Below, one piece after another: positions 39,045 to 51,059 of a stretch of DNA of 64,000 bases. The stretch spans positions 61,822,019-61,886,018 of the forward strand of contig CM049306.1 in the NCBI GenBank assembly GCA_026874595.1. The letters are read 5' to 3'. This DNA comes from Sipunculus nudus. Its lineage: Eukaryota; Annelida; Sipuncula; Golfingiida; Sipunculidae. The number at the start of each line of letters is the position of its first letter. Position 1 is the stretch's first letter. Made by a program: the position numbers and the translations under genes. Under the pieces are notes generated by a model. It saw only the letters and a program-made list of their open reading frames with translations, made no database searches and was not told the DNA's origin.

Positions 39045-39395
39045 ATACACGTGAATGTACCTTGTTCCTAGAAGCAATATGTGATGTGAATATCGATTTC
39101 ATTAATAAAGAGGAAAGTCAGTATCATTTTTCCATTATCGCTTACATGCACCTGCTTGTCATGTAAGTACTGACGTGCATGCGTATAAACATTTCTTATC
39201 AAGTCTTAAAAGCCAAAGTAACAAATGTACAGTGCATTTAGCTTTATAAATCGTCAGGGTTATATTTAAATCCTATTCCTTAGCAATCAATGTTTTATAT
39301 CGATACGACCGATACAGCATGCAACGCATTTCGGTTATCGTATCGACGTCGTGTATCGATTCGTATCGATATATTGATACAGCCCTAATTAATAT

Positions 39396-41950
39396 ACATG
39401 TGTATGTATTTCCATATTCACCTGTCGGAGAACAGCAAACTCATATGAAGCATACGTGAACATATCACCCGAGTCCTTGGAGACATTTAGCAGCCATTAT
39501 ATTTATTATATTTCCTAATCATCATGAGCATACAAAGTAAAATGTTTGCAGAAGGGGCTGGTTTATTTTTTCACAATGCATTATGAGGGATGATGTCTGG
39601 ACGACAGAGGTAAAAATCTTGTGTTAGTCACGGGACTAAAAAGAGAGTGAAAGAGAGTGGCTTGTTAAAATATCTGAATATGTTGAATTTATCTTTACTA
39701 TAAATATTTACGGAAACACGAAGGCAATATTTGAGCAGTGTGTTCCAGTTTCAGATATTTATACTTATTTGCTTGTAAATGTATTTATCGCATACATAGC
39801 ATGCAGTAAATTATTGTATTTTGGTTAATGGTAACAAAACTGAAAAAAATCTTAAACCATTTGCAAAACATGGTAATGCCTTTCATTCACAACTGATGAT
39901 CATTCATTATAATATATGTAGGGGATACTTTTTTTCGAGAGTGTCATTTTTGTTTTCACTTACGTTTATATTATTTCCGGGTTGAACGCGGACTGAACGG
40001 TAAATGTGCAGGGTCTTGTTTTGCTGAGCGGGTACGGGCTCTACTGCTTATATTGACAGTATTTTTCTAAACTTAAGTGAAAAACACTGTCGAAGTGGTA
40101 TGTTAAATCTGCATTTGATAAAAATATCGTTTTATGAAGAATACGACACTTTTAGTCGAAATATCATAATTTTTATCGTTAAGTGGAATGTTTCCAGTTA
40201 CCAAAGGTTGGGCTCTGGCACAGCTCTGCTGGGGAGAGAGCACGGGAGCGAGGGCAAGTGCGGACGTTGTTACTGTTTTTGTCCTGTACTATTGACACCC
40301 CGTTTCTGAGATTGCACGCGTGTGGGCCTAATAAAGGGCGTCACACATTCGAGAAGGACATTTCTAAGTCAACAGCTCGTGATAGTCCATTACATTACCA
40401 GATACGAACAAGTTGTTTACGATACCGCCCACGACAGGGCGGCGCGAAAATCTCGGCTAAATCCCGTGCACTGTGTGACCTGTGCTCCCCCTGACGGCTG
40501 GTCAGGTAAAGTCAATCAGGTTGGCCGGGTGTATATTTCACGCCGCGCAATACGTTCCCAGGGATACGAAACCCGAAACTGGTCATCAAGTGTGCATGCC
40601 CCGCCATGGTGTCCGAGGTCAGTCGGTACAGATTCAGTTTTTCATTCCCATGTCTGTCCGTGTTTGTGCGTCGCTGTGTGTGGCCAAATTAATGGGTAAA
40701 ACGCAAATTTAAAAGCACTTGATATTACAAATGTGAATGCGTGCACGTTACGTTTGTTTAAAATGCAACTTTATGCAGATGGGTAGAGCATAATACAAGG
40801 TCGGGGCTAATTTTAATCGGGTAAATATTCAGACAAAATTATAACCATCATTAAATCAAGTGGTTAATGGGTCATAAAGCGCGGTTAAAACTAGTGAAAA
40901 TAGCAGATTGATATATTATATAGGTTACAATGACCTAATTCAGGACCTTTGTGCATCCCAGGTACTTAATTATATATAGGTACAATTTGTGGCTTCCTAA
41001 GTACCAAACTGGTAGCTGCCGTTATTTTCAACAGTAGACCTAGGAGTCTTACAGTTACTCTGTGCACAAATGTGCATGTTGGTGTGTAAAAATATAATAG
41101 TACAGCATTTTCATACTACCAAGTTTGTGGTTACGTTTTCAAAGACCTTGATTCCTCGACATTCAGTCGTAGTCTAGTGTTAGTGGTGCCATCTAACGTA
41201 CATAAGGAAAAAATACCATTTTGACTCCAAGAAACAAGTGAACTTAAGTAACGCCACCTGCCCCTTACACAGACATTCCAGTCACATATTCAATATGCCC
41301 GTGCGATCTGCATGGTGCTCACATCTCAGCAGTAAATTCCTGAGATATAGGTAGCAGACATAACATTTTATGTGTAAACACTTGAATTCATCGGCTTACA
41401 TGCATTCACCGGTCATAATAATTTAAATGTGACAGTTAGGCTGATATAGTTGCATATATTCTTGAGACCTGAAAAAAAGTAATTTAATTTTGTTTCCTTT
41501 TGATTTTACACAAATCTAGATTGATGATGCAGAGCGTTGACACAAAATTTATATATAGTTTATTAAGGAATATCATGAAATACACTGGATTACTTTAGAA
41601 TAACTAGATGTTTTATTTAAAATTTTATCTTTTCCTGTTAAGTATGCATCAGAATATCTGAATATTAAAGTATAAGTTAAACGTGAGGTTTGCAGTACAG
41701 GGCCCCAGACATTGACTGACTCAGTGTTTTACAATTGAGGTTACTTAAATGATAGGAATAAGAAATATACGATTACATATACTTGTAAATTTTGATAAAA
41801 GAAATAAAACTCGTAATTTCATTTTTATAAACTCGCAATTATTCGTATAATTTACATGTATATTAATAACAAAACTATTTAATCAGTCCAGTGAAATTAA
41901 ATTTAACACAATTGCCAGAAAAGGTAAAACATTGATGCAGTTGACCCATC
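39396..41950. other. Non-coding stretch with a CpG-rich block at 40200-40690
   Basis: Most is AT-rich with nothing recognisable. The block at 40200-40690 is richer in G+C and CpG than its flanks and is open in several frames. It has a good donor-like site (gtcag|gtaaag at 40505/40506), so it could be a 5' exon or promoter island of a + strand gene. I see no matching downstream exon and no known protein motif. Confidence 0.3.
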
Positions 41951-41974
41951 TACATATTCTAAAGTAAACTATTG

Positions 41975-42165
41975 TTTTTCAGGATATAACAATGTTAACT
42001 GGTTCACTTCAGGATATCCCAACGTGAATAAGTTTTCATTGGAACATTCCAAAGTTAACTATTGACAGTGATTATTCTAATGTCAATCGTTTACATCGGA
42101 ATTCCAATGCTAACTTGAAGTTAGCCAACTGACATGGAATACCAGTATCAACTATAATCAAGATA
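41975..42165. repeat. Degenerate short tandem repeat, about 30 bp
   Basis: Words like 'ttcaggatat(a)(c)caa(t/c)gttaact' and 'ggaa(c)attcca(a)(t)gttaact' recur about six times. Spacing is loose and divergence is high. Confidence 0.5.
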
Positions 42166-42221
42166 TCAGGTTTATATTCTGTAAATGTGTAAATGGATCC
42201 CACTAATTTGATATTATTCTT

Positions 42222-42285
42222 ATTGAATATGCACCCACATATGATGTCCAGTGTTGATTTGAGAACAGATTACGTGTGCATCTTC
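42222..42285 (+). repeat. 64-bp direct repeat, left copy
   Basis: It reads attgaatatgcacccacata and continues to gtgcatcttc. It matches 42620-42683 in the same orientation with two mismatches. The pair brackets a reverse-transcriptase scrap. Confidence 0.9.
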
Positions 42286-42393
42286 AGTCCCAGCTAAGGA
42301 TAGAAATGAACCCTTTCCCCTTCGCGATGCCTCCGCTATGTGCTCATGGTGCGAGCGATTCCCGTGTACAAGTACCCCAAGATGAGAATGACT

Positions 42394-42622
42394 GTCCGAC
42401 TGTCCGAAAACACAAAAACAGTTTAGAAGAAGAATCAACATAATAATGAACAGTTTCTTGTAAAGTTAAACTTGCATCAGTCGATGACTGGCCTTTTTGG
42501 TAAACAAATTGTAATGGGTCTTGGAAATGAATTCCTTGTATGTTAATATATGTATTAATTCTAGTCAAAACAATTCTCTTGAAAAGTTTGTAGACACAGG
42601 ACAGCAGAGTTATGCCCCTATT
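42394..42622 (-). pseudogene. Fragment of a non-LTR reverse transcriptase
   Basis: The - strand encodes RGITLLSCVYKLFKR, then LTRINTYIN, then DPLQFVYQKGQSSTDASLTLQE, which is the finger/palm start of a LINE RT (the Y.GI.LLS...K and F..G.S..DA segments). It breaks off before the catalytic box, and only about 75 residues are recognisable. It lies exactly between two 64-bp direct repeats. It belongs to a different lineage from the RT relic at 22.6-23.5 kb. Confidence 0.7.
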
Positions 42623-42683
42623 GAATATGCACCCACATATGATGTCCAGTGTTGATCTGAGAACAGATAACGTGTGCATCTTC
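42620..42683 (+). repeat. 64-bp direct repeat, right copy
   Basis: Second copy of the sequence at 42222-42285, with two mismatches, abutting the 5' edge (on the - strand) of the RT fragment. Confidence 0.9.
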
Positions 42684-42689
42684 TTTAGT

Positions 42690-44265
42690 TTCCAATCTAT
42701 TTACAAATAAAAAAATACACATCCAAATTTCCCAACTTATATTAAAGTCAACCTATGTGGCCTTTTTTTTAAATGGATGATATATTATTGTTTACCAGTT
42801 GCAAGCCTCTGTTTAATATATATAGTTATACATATTCAAAAGATAAGGGTTTCAAATTCTAATTATCTTCTAACAGGGTCTAGGATAAATTTTGAAACAT
42901 TTCCTGAACCAGGTGATCGTGATATTGTGATATGTATTGTCAGGAATATTGCCTCAGTTCATCTTTAAAGCTGTTAATACTTACACATTTTTCATTGTTG
43001 AAAATTAGTTTAAGCTTAGGGATTGGAAAAGGACCTTATACTTTGGGACATAAGTGTTTTATGATGGCAGAGATTTCTGCCTGACGTATGATGGCATATG
43101 ATATACATGGATGGTGGATTCACTTCTGAAAGCCGTTGATCTATAGATATATTTCAAGGTATTCATTGTTGATGCTTTCTGTTTAGGCTTCAGATATCTT
43201 GATTTTTATGCGGAAAGGGGTCTTTCTGTTAACTACCCTGTATGGATATGTTTCATCGAGGTTAAAGAGAGTTACCTGGAAGTTTAACTCAGCTGACTCA
43301 ATATTGCTCCATGATTGGCAGCGCATTGCACACACACTTCTAGTAAATAGTTAAATTGGGCATAAATTTGTTAGAGTAAAGCCGTTCTCCCATCTACCTA
43401 TTATTCCGGCCGATTTTTCGCCGGCCGAAAAAAATCGGTAGGATTGGTAAGAAAAATTGGCTGCAAAATATGACAATCATTGTCAGGGATTTTACGGCCG
43501 GATAAAAATCGATCAGAAAATCGTTATATGTGAACCTAAAGAGCGGTCGTCTGTTGACAGGGCACAAATCGTAACGGCTGGACCTAGAGTCTTTTTACTT
43601 TAAATCAAAGGAGGTCCATGAAAAATCTTGAAAAACTGAAATTATGTCTCCAGCCCATATCTTCGGAGCTATAGGGCTCAGAAGTAGCCCCCAGAATATT
43701 TAAAAATTCGATACAAGAGCTCCAGTATCTGAATAACTATGCAATGATCGTCATGATTCTTTGCATGCATATTAATCATGGGGTGTTTCAGCAGTTCCTG
43801 CAGACTGGTGGTGCCACCTCTATTTTTTTCGAATTTTACGGATTTTTTATATCGCGTTAAAAAAAAATATAAAATAAATTATTTACATATCTCATCTCAC
43901 AGAGGATATTCTAAGGATTCCATATATGTATATATCATTGTGGCTAAAATTCATTTTAATATGAATTCTAAAGCTAAATTAAACAAAGGTTGTTTGACGA
44001 TCCTAAGACCTTAAGTTGTTTAACCAAAATCTTTATAACTATAAAAAAAGACGTCTATTAAAACGTAAAAGCACAGTCCGAATTTGGTTCTACTAACTTT
44101 GTTACTATTTGAATAATATGCAAATTGTGAAAACGTGGCGTCACCATTTTCCGCTCATCTGTGAAAACTCAAGAGGGAACGATCAAATTTCATTTCTGTT
44201 AATCAGATCTATAGTTCTTTCCAAACTATTGGAAATACATTAAAAATGTAAGAAGGAAAACTGAA
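42690..44265. other. Non-coding AT-rich stretch
   Basis: I see no gene. 'aactcagctgactcaatattgctccatgattgg' near 43288 resembles the left end of the family A pearl-like elements, but no right end follows. Near 43400-43530 are 'cggccg' words in loose inverted order (ttattccggccgatttttcgccggcc... and ...ttttacggccggataaaaatcg), possibly a worn inverted-repeat element. Confidence 0.45.
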
Positions 44266-44271
44266 AAAAAA

Positions 44272-44998
44272 CCCACCAGCCATCGACGGCCAAGTACCAC
44301 CAACCATCGACGGGCAAGCACTACCAACCATCGACGGGCAAGTACTACCAACCATCGACGGGCAATTACCACCAACCATCGACGGGGCAGTACCACCAAC
44401 CATTGACGGGCGAGTACCAACAACCATCGACGGGCAAGTACTACCAACCATCGACGGGCAATTACCACCAACCATCGACGAGCAAGTACCACCAACCATC
44501 GACGGGCAAGTACTACCAACCATCGACGGGCAAGTACCCCGACCATCGACGGGCAAGTACCATCAACCATCGATGGGCAAGTACCACCAACCATCGACGG
44601 GCAAGTACTACAAACCATCGACGGGCAAGTACTACCAACCATCGACGGGCAAGTACCACCAACCATCGACGGGCAAGTGCTACAAACCATCGACGGGCAA
44701 GTACAGCAAACCATCGACAGGCAAGTACTACAAACCATCGACAGGCAAGTACCCCAACCATCGACAGGCAAGTACTACAAACCATCGACGGGCAAGTACC
44801 ACTAACTATCGACGGGCAAGTACTACCAACCATCGACGGGCAAGTACCCCAACCATCTACGGGCAAGTACCATCAACCATCGACGTGCAAGTACCACCAA
44901 CCATCGACGGGCAAGTACTACCAACCATCGACGGATAAGTACCGCCAACCATCGACGGGCAAGTACTACCAACCATCGACGGGCAAGTACCACCAAGT
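44272..44998. repeat. 24-bp minisatellite, about 30 units
   Basis: The unit is ccaaccatcgacgggcaagt followed by acta or acca (24 bp). A few 23-bp units (for example ...aagtacccc|gaccatcg near 44535) shift the phase. It is unrelated in sequence to the other 24-bp array at 4079-5748. Open frames on both strands (up to 208 codons on +) are by-products. The array abuts a tRNA-derived SINE head at 45001-45060, which would transcribe into it. Confidence 0.95.
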
Positions 44999-45000
44999 AT

Positions 45001-45060
45001 GGCCATGTTGGGAATCGAACCGAGGATAGCCGAGCGTGTTACCACTTGGCCAGGCCCACC
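45001..45060 (-). mobile_element. tRNA-derived SINE head (RNA polymerase III promoter)
   Basis: On the - strand a box A, tggccaagtgg (45052-45042), is followed by a box B, ggttcgattcc (45021-45011), as in tRNA genes. The stretch between is too short for a full anticodon arm and variable loop, and no closed acceptor stem forms. It is therefore a SINE-type tRNA-like head rather than a working tRNA gene. The would-be SINE body is replaced by the 24-bp minisatellite. Confidence 0.7.
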
Positions 45061-47340
45061 CTAAACATATGGCGTCTTAAACCTAAACACTTTCAATCCT
45101 TAAACATGCCATAAACCTATTAGCACAAATGGCTAAACACCTGCAGAGTACACATGGTTAGGTGCTATATGCGTTAAAAAAGCCGTACGCCATTTTTACA
45201 GTGCAGTTCCATTCAAAATGATAATAGATTCAATACAATATGAAGTTTACACGGAATTTTGTCCATGCGTATATGCAGCTGTTCAGGTAGACGGTGTGCC
45301 AATTAAGAGAGGAAGGTGGACAGACCTACTGGATGGCACACTGAAATCATGGTGGTGTATTGGGCAAAATAAACCTGAAAGGGGCCAATATTTGACGTCT
45401 TTTAACCAAATATATATTTCCTTGTACCTTTTTGTAAAATATTTCGAAAAACACCGATCCCACCTCGCCAGGATGTTAGTTTTGTTTATATCCAAATGTT
45501 TATTACATGGGGGGGGGGGCGCAAAAATAATCCAAACACATTAAAGCTAACTGCATGGTGGGAAGTCAGACGAACCAGAGATTTGCAAAAGGTTCTTTTA
45601 AACTAGTATTAGTAAAGACCTTTCAATGTTAACGCATATGTAACCATTCACCTCAGGTTATTTTCCCCCATTTTGTCAACATTGCTGTGTTTACTAACTG
45701 CTTATAGATTTTAAGCACTTTTCTTAACAGGCATTATCTAGAGTTCAGTTATATGGAGTGAGTCAGAAATCACATAAATTTTATAGATAAGGTAAGTGAA
45801 TGGCTCGTTTTTAAAACCAAGCTTTTAACTTAATACAGGTACCCCTGCAAACCAAGCAGGTTTGTTCTTGACAACCATATTTTAACTAGAAGTTATTGTT
45901 TACCGGGGCATGCATTTTCACCTGACATATGTTTGTCACTTGTGAACACACGAATGAAGTAAATAAACCGCTTATATGGGGGCTGTCGCGTATTCTTCAA
46001 AATGCCGGAAGGTTATGTAATCAGTTCTCTCAAACAAACACTAACCAAGACCCTGGCTTTTGATTCGGTTTATGTCTAAACAGAGTCGCACGTGGTTTTA
46101 TGAGGTCGTGATAACTTCTTATGAGGGAAGCAAGCGTCCAAAGTACATGCTCTTACATAGGGAAAAGGGTTGGACAGACAGTGTGTAGAATTTTATTGAC
46201 TTTACTACATTCAATATTTATCGAACGTGTCCAGTTGCCAGCAGGAGCGGAGCAGTTTGAGCTCTCATATCGTGGTATTTGAAATAAAACTACTGAGCAA
46301 ATATTCCTGCATACTTTCGCCGGGTAATATGTCGTATGGCCCATCTTCGCCCTTGCTTGCTGCTGGCATGCACCTGTGTTTGAAATCAAATAAACCCAAA
46401 TTCTTTACTTTAATGTGATTAACATATATCTGGTCTAAAAGAATAGTTTTTGAAATGCATCAGGGCGAATGCTGGCTGTCATTTTGGTAACCACACCTCT
46501 GTCCTACGTTAGGCCACGTGACGTATAGATGTGCGTCTTTCAGTGAGATGTTTGGTATCCAATGTCGTCTGCTATCGTGTCCACGGCAGGGGACTATATT
46601 TATTTCTAATTCTAATGCCCCTTTTGTAGATTTCATATATTCGGCGCAAGCGGATGTATTCCAGCGAGCCATAGTGACATCTCCTGTCGTCTGCTAGTCA
46701 CCGCAATTCCATGCATACAGTCGAGTATTTTGGCGGGAATACCGACAAAAAGTGAGCACAATGCTTGAGGGCTCTCCATGCGTCTTGTTTAATAGTCCTC
46801 AGTGTGTGACTGAAAAAGAAGGTGTTTCCGGTTCTTTGTGTCCTTCTTGGCATGAATGCCACAGTCTGTAGCTGCCGTAGGGGTTAATTTGATATTTAAA
46901 TAGGGCGAAAATAGATGTCGCAATCTAAGTGCCTCTGTATACAGAAGGGGACTTTATGGTAATCGCCGGGCGTGAAGTACCATTAAGTAGACATCAAGGG
47001 GAGCTAGTGCCGCTGAAATTATTAGTTCCACATGCAAGTTATGTTAATGTTATATAATGGGGTTAAATAACGTAATGATGTTTTCGGTCAAAATGACTTG
47101 ACAATATCTCTTTGTCCATGCAGCAGCCCTGGAATGTGTCGCGGTCCCGCAGCCACTGTTAAGAATGAAGAGAGATGGTAAGAAAAGGGGAGGGGGGAAG
47201 CATATTTCACATAGGTCTAATTCAAAAGGCCAAACGTGTAATTGGAATCCTTATGGTAATTCTAAAACACTCTTTTACTTCATGGTCTATTTCCCAGCTG
47301 CATTTAATTATTGTACCTTTTGTATCTTTTGTAATGCCAT
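45061..47340. other. Non-coding stretch
   Basis: No supportable gene or element. A G run is at 45511-45519. Several open frames of 60-118 codons lack coding character or family resemblance. Confidence 0.5.
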
Positions 47341-47343
47341 TTT

Positions 47344-49221
47344 TATGCCCCCGCCACAAAGTAGCCGGGGCATATAGTTTTACCCATGTCCGTCATTCCG
47401 TCATTCCGTCATTCCGAAATGAAACAGTTGTACGGACTTTTTTTCGCAATGCCTGCAGATATTGGCCTGATTTTGGTGTGTTGGCAGATATAGACCAATT
47501 ACAGATCGAGTTCGCGTTTCGTCCCGGTTAACCTACTTTTGACCGTTTTACGGCTCCTAAACTTAGAAAATTTCATGAAAAATAGAAATATTCATGACAG
47601 ATACACATGTACGGACTTTTTTTCGCAATGCCTGCAGATATTGGCCTGATTTTTGGTGTGTGAGCAGATATAGACCAGTTACAGATCGAGTTCGCGTTTC
47701 GTCCTGGTTGACCTACTTTTGACCGTTTTACGGCTCCTAAACTTAGAAAATTTCATGAAAAATAGAAATATTCATGACAGATACACATGTACGGACTTTT
47801 TTTTCGCAATGCCTGCAGATATTGGCCTGATTTTTGGTGTGTGAACAGATATAGACCAGTTACAGATCGAGTTCGCGTTTCGTCCTGGTTGACCTACTTT
47901 TGACCGTTTTACGGCTCCTAAACTTAGAAAATTTCATGAAAAATAGAAATATTCATGACAGATACACATGTACGGACTTTTTTCGCAATGCCTGCAGATA
48001 TTGGCCTGATTTTTGGTTTGTGAGCAGATATAGACCAGTTACAGATCAAGTTCGCATTTCGTCCTGGTTGACCTACTTTTGACGGTTTTACGGCTCCTGA
48101 ACATAGAAAATTTCATGAAAAATATGAAATTTCATGACAAATACACATGTACGTTTTTTTTTCTCAGTGCCTGCAGATATTGGCCTGATTTTTGGTGTGT
48201 GGACAGATATAGACCAGTTACAGATCGAGTTCGCATTTCGTGCTGGTTGACCTACTTTTGACCGTTTTACGGCTCCTAAACTTAGAAATTTTCATGAAAA
48301 ATAGAAATATTCATGACAGATACACATGTACGGACTTTTTTTTCGCAGTGCCTGCAGATATTGGCCTAATTTTGGTGTGTGGGCAGATATAGACCAGTTA
48401 CAGATCGAGTTCGCGTTTCGTCCCGGTTGACTTACTTTTGACCGTTTAACGGCTCCTGAACATAGAAAATTTCATGAAAAATATGTACAGACGTTTTTTC
48501 GCAATGCCTGCAGATATTGGCCTTAATTTTGGTGTGTCGGCAGATATTGACCAGTTACAGATGGAGTTCACGTTTTGTCCCAGTTGACCTATTTTTGACC
48601 GTTTGACGGTGCTCTAACATAGAAAATTTCATAAAAAAGGTGCACATGTATGGACTTTTTTTCGCAGTGCTTGCACATATGGGCCTGATTTTTGGTGTGT
48701 AGGCAGATAATGACCAGTTACAGATCGAGTTCTTGTTTTGTCTCAGTTGACCTACTTTTGACCATTGGACTGCTCCTGAACGTAGAAAGTTTCATGAAAA
48801 ATATAAATTTTCATAACAAATGCATATGTACTGACTTTTTTTCCTCAATGCCTGCAGATAAAACCCTGATTTTTTTTTGTGTGGGCAGATAATGACAGTT
48901 ACAGATCGAGTTTGCGTTTCTTCCTGGTTGACCTACTTTTGATTGTTTTACGGATCCTAAACATAGAAAATTTCATGAAAGACAGAAATGTTTATGGAAA
49001 ATGCACATGTATGGACGTTTTTTCACAATGCCTGCATATACTGGCATGATTTTTGGTGTGTTGCTTGATAATGACCCGTTACAAATCGAGTTTGCATTTT
49101 GCCCTTGTTGACCTACTTTTGACCATACGACACCTCCTGAACTTAAAAAATTTTCCAAATTTTACAAATGTTTCTAATTTGCCCAAGGCGGGGGCATTCG
49201 TGTCGTTCCGACACATCTAGT
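47344..49221 (+). mobile_element. Pearl-like (HINE-type) element, family B, with about ten 180-bp tandem repeats
   Basis: The left end is ttatgcccccgccac. Near the right end, aaggcgggggcatt (inverted copy, 10 bp perfect: tgcccccgcc at 47346-47355, ggcgggggca at 49187-49196) is followed by a hairpin gtgtcgttccgacac and then atctag|ttt. After a 'gtccgtcattccgtcattcc' stretch comes a tandem array. Its unit, about 180 bp, starts 'tgtacggactttttttcgca' near 47430, 47609, 47789, 47969, 48150, 48329, 48485, 48648, 48829 and 49009. A terminal hairpin just before CTAG, short sub-terminal inverted repeats and a central tandem array are the layout of Helentron-derived pearl elements. There is no coding. 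Confidence 0.7.
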
Positions 49222-49223
49222 TT

Positions 49224-50328
49224 AATTACCTTTTGTAATGACCTTTTGGGGAAAAAAGTGTTAAATATGTGTGAGTGTTTGTTTTCATCTTTGATCCAAC
49301 TGAGCAATAGATGTTGGCACGGAAGGTTGCAAGAAGTTTTCACGTTCCATTTCAGGAGTTGACCATTATATCGCACTTAAAAGATTGTGATTATTACTTA
49401 TCAAACAGTGTTTGAGAGTGTAAGTATAACTGAAACGGTCTTGTGGAACTTTCCGAATTCTTTCTGCACAATTCTTGTCGGTAATATTCTGAAAAGTATG
49501 TCTTCTTATACCCGGGTATAACACAAATAATTGTGTATGTCATTTCCTATATAAGTATCAACGCTCGGCGCCAGTGATCAAATGCGACTTTAAACATATA
49601 CATTCGACACTTTTGTTGGTCAAGTAATTGGTGCATGTCTGTTTTTTTTTCATTTTTGTATAGCATGGGAAGTTTTCGAATGCAGGAGCTAGAAGGATTA
49701 TAAACTGTCTTAGATTCTACATACGTGATATACAGAGTCTCAGTTTTTTTCTTTCCTAATTTTTCCGCGTTGCTGTTTTTCGGAACCGACATCAATCTGC
49801 TCAAGTGTCATATATTCAACGTTTCGTCATGCAATGGGGTTCTAGAATTGGTCGCTCTTGTGGTGAGTGGTGTGGTGTATGGCACAGGATTTAAATATTT
49901 AGTCACAATAATAAAATAAAGGAGTAAACAAGGAGTCAAATGTTAGCATGTTCAATTGGGGTCTGCTCCGCACATAAGAGACATTTGTACATTGGTCCCA
50001 TACCTCTTGGTCTCACAGCCGTCGAACCAATGGCCTTACGCCCTTATGCGACGACCCCTTCAGTCCGTCCGTGCTGATGCTTCATGGTAATCATAATTTT
50101 CGCCCGTCAGTTAGTTCTGTCCGCCTATCCATCTGTCGCGCATTAGCTCGAGAACCAAGCGAGATTTTGTCCTGTATTTTGTCGGACCATAAGCCCTGGA
50201 CCTACTGAAGCAGTCGACCCCTGTGAATCACCATTACTGAATCGAAAACGGCAATATAAAAGATCAAGATTCGGAAGAGATAAATGTTTGTAATCCCTCA
50301 CAGTATATATTTTGTTTGCGTATATACG
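49224..50328. other. Non-coding stretch
   Basis: Nothing recognisable. Around 50100-50200, 'gtccgcctatccatctgtcgcgcattagctcgagaacc' looks like worn pearl-like element sequence. Confidence 0.45.
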
Positions 50329-50672
50329 TATACAGCCAACCCAGCCAGCCAGCAATACCAGCCAGCCAGCCAGCCAACCAAACCAGCCAGCTATCCAGCT
50401 ACACTAGCCGGCCATCAATAGAAGCTAGCAATACTAGCCAGCCAGCCATACTTGCCGACCAAACCAGCCATACTAGCAAGCCAGCCAAATCAACCAGCCA
50501 TGCCAGCCAGCCTCCAACACTAGCCAGTAAGCCACACTAGCCAGCAAAACCAGCCAGCCAGCCATACTAGGTTGCCAGCCAAACAAACCAGCCAACCAGT
50601 CATACCTGCGAGCCAACCCAGCCGGCCAACCAAACAGCTACTCAGCCATACTAGTCAGCCTTCCAGCCAAAG
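50329..50672. repeat. Degenerate (CCAG/CCAA)n minisatellite
   Basis: The motif 'ccagccagccatactagccagccaa' is repeated irregularly, with single-base variants throughout. No unit length holds over the whole array. The 74-codon Ser/Gln/Pro/Thr open frame is a by-product. Confidence 0.9.
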
Positions 50673-50782
50673 TATATAAGAAAGGAAAGATAGTTTCATA
50701 CTAATGCGATTAATTGTTGTATAGAACGATTAAAATACAGACTTTTCGATGACAATACAGACTGTATAAGGAGAGATCCCTT

Positions 50783-51012
50783 CAGCACAGCAGAATGAAC
50801 ACAATAAATGCTCTTAATAAATGCTCTAGTTTGTTTTATATTGTATTCGCTTGAGAGACAGATAATGTCTGTACAACAGCAGCTAACGATATATGCTGAC
50901 ATGAGGCTGAGTACAGATATACTTTGTAGCCAAGTGAAGCCCCTCCCCTCATCAGTCATTCCCGCCAACACTGCCAGACCAGCAGATGATGCATGCAAGC
51001 GTTGGGCTCTGC
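50783..51012 (+). repeat. Inverted dispersed repeat, left copy
   Basis: Matches, in the opposite orientation, 58313-58535. Shared blocks are 'gaacacaataaatgctctta', 'cgcttgagagacaga(c)aatgtctgtacaac' and 'actttgtagccaagtgaagcccctccc(c)tcatcagtcattcccgcc'. Together the two copies bracket the LTR retrotransposon. A (TA) tract adjoins both. Confidence 0.8.
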
Positions 51013-51059
51013 ACTGTATTATATATATATGTCCCTCAGCGCAGTTTAGTGGGGAATAG

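Larger units (their letters stand above)
36222..39387. mobile_element. Non-autonomous hAT-type DNA transposon, 3.17 kb
   Basis: The element is flanked by a perfect 8-bp target duplication, attaatat at 36214-36221 and 39388-39395, which is the hAT superfamily hallmark. The ends are tagggctg on both strands. The sub-terminal 100 bases at each end are packed with cgatac/gtatcg words, typical of transposase-binding regions. No transposase remnant is seen. It carries (TA)n at about 36357-36410 and 38980-39040, a C run at 36566-36584, a (GT)(GA) tract at about 36692-36727, and a nested Tigger-like element (37611-38945). Confidence 0.85.

Noticed and set aside
40183-40712. Three overlapping + strand frames of 76-125 codons
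   Set aside because: Mutually exclusive frames in a CpG-rich block with few stops; no motif to choose between them. Kept only as a possible island.
44209-45045. Repeat-protein frames on both strands (for example a Pro-Ser-Thr-Gly-Lys-Tyr-Tyr-Gln repeat)
   Set aside because: By-products of the 24-bp minisatellite; frames drift at 23-bp units.
45001-45060. tRNA gene on the - strand
   Set aside because: Box A and box B are present, but the sequence is too short between them and has no paired acceptor stem, so it is called a SINE head.
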